Shown here in pieces: positions 58,867 through 64,000 of a stretch of DNA of 64,000 nucleotides. Both the position numbers and the translations under genes were made by a program. Under the pieces are notes generated by a model. It saw only the letters and a list, made by a program, of their open reading frames with translations, made no database searches and was not told the DNA's origin. The DNA lies in assembly GCA_039654915.1 (NCBI GenBank), contig CM077598.1, forward strand, positions 72,816,041-72,880,040. Reading direction: 5' to 3'. Each line of letters starts with the position of its first letter. The first letter of the stretch is position 1. Origin of the DNA: Aquilaria yunnanensis (Eukaryota > Streptophyta > Magnoliopsida > Malvales > Thymelaeaceae).

Positions 58867-59940
58867 TGACTTTAATAGCCGAAGTGCTATCGCCTTGACC
58901 ACCTACCGACCACGGGAAAGAGGGAGCCAGACACTTGAGGCATACTACCTCGAAAAGGACTCCGGAGTGAAGGAAGTCATACATCTGAGGCGCACGACCT
59001 CGGTAGCTCACCAAATTCCAACTTTGGGAGCCAGCGTAGCGCCTCCTTTGAGAGGGCGACTGAACCAGCTTCGGGGGAGAAAGACCAACCACCCCCTGCG
59101 GGAGAAAGCCCCCCGAAGACGTAGACACCGAAGTTCCAACCCGACTCCGGGAAAGGGCCCCTCACCCCGAAGTAAGACATCAACCAAAGGGAACTTGGTT
59201 GTACGGCAAGAGCCATCAAGGAGTCTCTGACACTTCGTTAACATACGTCTCTGGCACGCCAGCTCCAGAAGCGCTCTGGCACGCCACCTCCAGAAGCGCT
59301 CTGGCACGCCATCGCAGCATGCGTCCTGTCGCACATGGCTACACCTACTATGGCTCGCGGCCCGAGGAGCTTGTAGGTGACTAGGGGCCGCCACGCCAAA
59401 AAATACGAACACCATCCGTCCATACACGTGTCACAATCTGAAGGGATCACCTCCTCCCTTATAGACCAGGGAAATGGTCACAGGCAAGGGGTTCTCCGCC
59501 CGGAGGACCAAAAGGACAAGAGGACGCTCTCCTTTCTCCGCCTGAATACTCTCCCTTTAGTCCTCAGAAAGACACGCCAGACAAGAGTCCCTTGTGCTTA
59601 TTACTGAGTATCTCTCTTTCTCGGAGCACTGACTTGGGCGTCGGAGGTTCCCCCCCGGAAAACCACCCCGGGGGCCTCCTAACCCCTGTTTTTTGAGTGT
59701 TTCAGCCAGGTCTCCCTGAAGGATCTCCGCTCCGGGCTCTCTCCCGTGCCGGAAGTCTTTCCCGTCCTCACCAACCATGGTACCAGGAAGCTGCCGGGCA
59801 CCACTTAAGGTGACCCTATCAGGGTACCTTCTTGCACCTCCAGGACCCCCTGCTGCCCACACCGCTGCACACAGTGGAGATGCTGGCTCCGCCTAACCGG
59901 ACCGCATCAGATGTTAGGTCCGCACCTCTGGACCGAATCA
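58867..59940 (+). repeat. 5' LTR of element 3, with adjoining PBS
   Basis: Begins tgactttaatagccgaag and ends gaccgaatca; tggcgccgtttgtgggaa (PBS) starts two bases later at 59943. It shares with the element 1 LTR the start hairpin, the ACACGTGTC box (near 59425), the tcggagg-tcccccccggaaaa block near 59640 and the overall layout. A 25-bp unit (tctggcacgcca-ctccagaag) is tandemly repeated about 2.4 times at 59248-59310. Confidence 0.75.
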
Positions 59941-59989
59941 TCTGGCGCCGTTTGTGGGAAATCACTCCCAGGTTGCCGAAAGTTGAAGC

Positions 59990-61550
59990 TCAGCATTCTA
60001 AGGAGAGGGGACTCCCGAGGTCCTTGTCCGTGCCAAAGATTCAACGGGCAACCAAATAATGGCAGCAGGGATTTCCCTGCCCGAGGGTGAACGTCCTCTG
60101 ACTATTACCATAGGCTTCCTGCGCGAATTCCCACGTCCTGGCGTGGTCGAAATGATGCAGTAGTCAAGCCAAAGAAGGCCGAAGTAAAAATTCGGGCCGG
60201 AGGCCCTCCTCATCAGTACCTCGTGGGGTGGAGAGTCCCATGCCGATTCACAGGAATTGGGAAAACGGAGATCAACGAGATGAGTCCTCGGTGGGAACCA
60301 TGCTCCCAGGAGTACGACCTACGGGAAAAGCAGGGTCGGATGACCCAGACCTCCCCGCCGAAAGAATTCTGCACTCGAGGAAAAAATCGCGATATCCTCG
60401 GCAATGAAGTCAAAACCCATTGTCCTAAGAGGTCATTTACGACTTGACTTGCGAGCAGAAGGCACCGACTCTACTTTCCAGGACACAACCGCTGTCCGAA
60501 GTGACCCGCCTCCGCGCAACGCCGCGAGAAAAGAGTAGAGCATTCAGAAAAGACTATCGAAATGGTGCATCGAACTCGGAGAGTACTACATCACGTATAA
60601 GCCTAGAAGGGCAATGAACGCCCAGGTACTAGCAGACTGAATTGCCGAATTCCCAGAAGAAGGGAAGGTTGAAACCAACAGAGGAGAAAAAGCGAAGGTA
60701 GATCCAGAGTGGAAACTCCTTGTTAGTAGAACCCCAAGCGCATAACATCAGGGCGCTGGGATACCCCCTTGGGGGCCCGAAGGCAAGGAGACCGCCAAGA
60801 CGATCAAATTTGATTACCAAAAGTGTTGGGCCATCCGAGCATGGCAACGCTAGGTATAATAACCTCGCACAAAAGGTGGAAAGATCCTACAAAGATGAAT
60901 CTCCCGACCAAAGAAGTCCCGAAAATCCTCATGAAGAGGCAGGAAGTGCGAAGACAACCCGGACGATATTTCCTGATTAAGGAAAAGCTATACAGGCAAA
61001 GGTACGCAATTCCGTTACTAAGATATATCGGTAAAATGGGTGCAGGACAATTTTTCCAAGAGGTGTGAAAATGGCCAGAGACACGCCAGCAGCTGAAGAC
61101 TGCCTTCGGAGCGAATAACCTCGGAAAGATTGCACCGAGCCACTCCAGACAGCACCCGAAGATGTGAAGTTCTGCGTGATAGCAGACGACTACTTCACTG
61201 AGTGGGGTAAGGCAGAACTCTTAGCAACCATGCCGGCAAAAGGTGCACAAAAAGTTCGTCTGGAAGAGCATAGTATGCTGATTTGGCATATCGACAGTGA
61301 CACCGGCCAGTAATGATTTCCAGTCTATGGACAGAGGATTTCAAGAATCTGTCACCGACCTCGGAATAAAAAGGCACTTCAGCCCACCAGCTCAGCCCCC
61401 GAGCAACAGACAAGTAGAGGTAGCCAAAAGAGCGACTATAAGAGATGCAAAGGAAAAGTGGCCAGGAGAACTTCCTACTGTACTAAGGAGTTATCAAATA
61501 ACTCCCCGAGGGGCCAACACGGAGTCACCTTTCTCACTTATCTCCAGTAC
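59990..61550 (+). pseudogene. Gag-pol remnants of element 3
   Basis: Gag N-terminal DNA similarity at 59995-60135. After a large deletion, the RNase H end appears at about 60548-60650 (LSKWCIELGEYYITYKPRR). Second RNase H fragments follow to about 60820, then the integrase N-terminus (60955-61030, RYFLIKEKLYRQRYA). The integrase core is at 61297-61550 (DRGFQESVTDLGIKRHFS, PSNRQVEVAKR). Several frame changes and stops are present. It ends abruptly at 61550 where the LTR of element 4 begins. Confidence 0.75.
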
Positions 61551-62427
61551 TGATGGCCATGGGCCTCATCGTTTAGAGTCATGGTGATTGTTGGAGAGAC
61601 TTCTAGGAGGAAGAACGCCTGGAGGATGGTGCGCCCAAGGGAGAGTACCTGAGATGCTCAGAAACAAAGGGTTAGGAGGCCCCCGGAGTGTTTTTCCGGG
61701 GGGGGGAGCCTCCGACGCCCAAGTCAGTGGTGGCTGAGAAAAAGGCAAAGGTAATAATACACAGGGCTGAAGAGTCTTGCCTGGTAATTTTCTCAGAGTG
61801 GGGGAGCAGTGTTTTGCCAACCAACCTCCTGCCAAGTATTTATTTCCTGGTATTTATAGGAGTGCCTAGCCCGTTCAGATCGCGACACGTATTCGGTCGG
61901 ATGTTCCTGAATTTCTGGGCGTAGGAGACAGATAGCTGGTAGCAGGTTGCCTTGAGCCACGTGCGGAGATGGGCCATGATGTGATTCTGATGGCGTCTGT
62001 GTGTCAGAGCGCCTTTCGAGGCGGCTTGTGACGTCTGTGAAAGGACGTGTTAGAGGCTTCCTTAAATGCTTCCATAAATGCTCCTGCCGTACTCCCGAGG
62101 TCCCTGGGTGAGGTCGTCCTTTGGTACGGATAGAGCCTCTTCGGGAAACAAGCCCTCAGTTCGGGGGTTCCCAGTTTCAGGAAGTTCCGCGTTCGGAGAT
62201 ATCATGTTCGGCTCGCTATGTCTGGTGCCACTTTTCCGAAGGTGTTCGGTTCACAACCTTGGGGGGGCAAGTAGTGTCCTCGGGTTTTCCTGGCGTGCCG
62301 GGCTCGGAGCTCTTCGGCTATCTCCTGAGGTGCATGATCACACCTTTTCTCGGGTAGTGCCAGCTTCTTCTGGCCATTCTTGTGGCAGGGAGTTCGGCCA
62401 GATAGAGGCGATAGCGTTTGGCTATCA
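61551..62427 (-). repeat. 3' LTR of element 4
   Basis: Reverse complement of the element 1 LTR, 877 bp, from tgatggccatggg to ttggctatca. TATA box (minus strand) at 61851-61858. Three bases beyond it, 62431-62440 is the PPT (minus strand aaatgggggc). Confidence 0.92.
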
Positions 62428-62971
62428 CATGCCCCCATTTGGAAAGCCGAAGTGAAGACTTCGGTTTTGCATCTCTTTCCGAGGTTGTTCATGTGAGTCT
62501 CTTGGAAGCTCAACCTATTCCGAGGATACGCCTTTTGCCCGAAGGTCATGGGCTCTTCGGCCTTGGCCTGTTCTTTGGTGTCTTCGAGGCGGAGCCTGTG
62601 CCGAAGATACACCTCTTGCCCAAAGGTCATGGGCTGTTCGGCCATAGCCTGTCTCTTGGCGTCCTCGAGTTGGCCTACTCTTTGTTTCTGCAGGTCTCTT
62701 TGGCCAAGCGTGTCAGTCTGAGCGGCGCGTCCCAGTTTTCCAGGGATATCAGAAGACGTGTCCCAATCAGGGGATGTGTCCCAGTTTTCAAGGGACGTTT
62801 GGAGGACGTGTCCCCCATTTTTGCGCAGTGGTTGACACGTGGCGCTTTGCCATTGGAGGAGAGTCACGTCGGTTACAGAGGGCGCGCCTTTTCAGGTGCA
62901 GAGAGCAGTTACGGCGACGGTTCGCCTCCAAAGGGTACATATGACGATGTTTCGGTTACCCACCTCTGGCT

Positions 62972-62979
62972 TATAAATA
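62972..62979 (+). promoter_or_regulatory. TATA box of the antisense gene of element 4
   Basis: TATAAATA about 255 bp before the ATG at 63233, with CACGTG near 62837 and a ccatTGG (inverted CCAAT) near 62850. Same spacing as in element 1, which supports conservation of this promoter. Confidence 0.6.
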
Positions 62980-63232
62980 GCCCATTCCATCATAAGTTCC
63001 TTTTGCTTTTTCTTCTGCTCTTTTCTCTGCTTTGCCCCTGTTCTTGCACTTTCTTGCTTTTTGTGGCAGAGCTACCTTAATCAGAGCTTTTTTCCAGCCA
63101 GCTTTCACGACGGCGTCCTCAGATTTTGGCAAATCTTTCGGTGGGTTTTTGTTTTCCAGAGCGTTTTGATCCCTCTGTTCTTTTGAGTTTGTTTCTGGAA
63201 ACTGTTTTCTTGTCTTTTCCAAACTCGTTTTC

Positions 63233-64000
63233 ATGTCTACAATGCCTATCCCTGAGAGCTGGCAGCCTCTTTTAGCCCATCCTTGTTGCACCACCCCTGC
63301 AAAGTTAGAGAGGTGGAAGAAAAAGTTCTTTCTTCCCTCTTACGCCATTACTATGCTGCCTCGTTCTAGCCATTATGCTTTTTCAAACCATAGAAACGAG
63401 GTTACCATTTTCTGAGCCCAGCTGAAGGCCGGTCTTCGGTATCCTCCCCCGAAGATGGTTTGCGAGTTCTGCCAATTTCATGGCATTGGTGTGAACCAGC
63501 TTCCCCCGAACTCGTTCTGCTATTTTAACGCCTTCCTCTGCATGTGTGGCGTCTTCGGGATAGAACCCCACTTCATAATCTTTATGCAGTACTACAAGCT
63601 CTCTGTGGTCCCGAAGGGTGGCTTCTATTTCATGCTACCTCGGGGATCCGGGAGCAAGAAATTCATGTTCACCTTCGCCACTAAGGATAGCTAGCGGGGC
63701 TGGCAACAGAAGTTCTTCTTCCTGAAGATGGTTGAGGCCTGGTCGTACGTCCCGACCAAATGGGCTCAGGGAATACTGAATGTGGACGTCGTTGATCCGA
63801 GGATGCTGCTGACTCCAGAGTTGGCTCCCGTGTTCGCGGATTTCGACGCCCGCATTCGGGCTGTCTCTGACTGGACTCCCGAGGTCGCTCCGCATGCCCT
63901 TTACCCTTTTCCTATCAACTGGAAGTTGATGACCGAAGAGGTCCTTCGGGAGCTAAAGGTGGTGAAGGAGCACGAGACTGACCTCAAGATGCTAGCTCCT
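63233..64000 (+). pseudogene. Antisense gene of element 4 (exon 1, partial)
   Basis: Third copy of the Tat antisense gene, running rightward out of the window. Starts MPIPESWQPLLAHPCC-like at 63233, as in element 1. Stops at 63413-63415 (TGA) and 63692-63694 (TAG) break an otherwise collinear frame that includes PPPKMVCEFCQFHGIGVNQL, FNAFLCMCGVFGIEPHF, PKGGFYFMLPRGSGSKKF and LYPFPINWKLMTEEV. There is no frameshift. Only exon 1 is in the window. Confidence 0.82.

Larger units (their letters stand above)
58867..61550 (+). mobile_element. Degenerate, internally deleted Tat-type gypsy element 3
   Basis: LTR at 58867-59940, PBS at 59943, short gag remnant, then a jump to RNase H, second RNase H and integrase fragments with many stops. 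Protease and RT are missing. Its right part is cut off by element 4 at 61550 within the integrase core. With so little coding left it was probably non-autonomous long ago. Confidence 0.78.
61551..64000 (-). mobile_element. Tat-lineage gypsy element 4 (3' end, minus strand)
   Basis: Its 3' LTR (61551-62427), PPT and the start of the antisense gene are present; the rest lies right of the window. It is highly similar to element 1 throughout, so same family. Inserted into the integrase remnant of element 3. The left flank is agtac (61546-61550); the other target copy is outside. Confidence 0.88.

Overview
This is a plant nuclear genome window, very probably from a TE-rich eudicot. It holds Ty3/gypsy (Tat lineage) and Ty1/copia (SIRE/Maximus-like) LTR retrotransposons, a hAT and a CACTA (En/Spm) DNA transposon, MITE-like foldbacks, a tRNA-like SINE-type repeat, and a three-exon WUSCHEL-class homeobox gene with short introns. 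I cannot name the species.

Layout, left to right. Positions 1-618 and 11724-11920 are two halves of one LTR (family called LTR-R here) split by a full-length Tat element (element 1, 619-11723, + strand, two 880-bp LTRs). LTR-R itself sits inside the pol gene of a second Tat element (element 2, 11921-21333; its 5' part lies left of the window). Element 2 is also split by a probable 2.6-kb solo LTR (14853-17448). After a Stowaway-like MITE (21481-21716) comes a large minus-strand SIRE-like copia element (22112-39668). It has been invaded by a 2.4-kb solo LTR inside its own 3' LTR, by a 5.2-kb hAT element (26675-31855) and by a 1411-bp LTR-R solo LTR (33305-34715). It has also lost the part between protease and reverse transcriptase. 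The one recognisable host gene follows: an apparently intact WUSCHEL gene on the minus strand (coding 40542-41698, 288 aa) with homeodomain, WUS box and EAR-like motif. About 1.4 kb upstream of its start codon is a 10.7-kb decayed CACTA element (43106-53783) holding a third LTR-R solo LTR (48393-49803). About 4.4 kb of AT-rich sequence with foldback repeats follows. Then comes a GC-rich 459-bp block of three copies of a 155-bp tRNA-like unit, two of them forming a perfect 146-bp palindrome (58167-58625). The window ends with a deleted, degenerate Tat-type element (element 3, 58867-61550) whose integrase remnant is interrupted by another minus-strand Tat element (element 4, 61551 to the end).

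The most distinctive feature is a gene on the strand opposite to gag-pol in three Tat elements (1, 2 and 4). It has its own TATA/G-box promoter and, where visible, introns with matching phase in element 1. It encodes a protein with a conserved N-terminal domain of the 'putative gypsy-type transposon' kind, a charged middle and a coiled-coil C-terminus. Most transposon genes here carry stop codons, many consistent with C-to-T change, as expected for methylated, silenced DNA. All family assignments come from reading motifs by eye; no database search was run.
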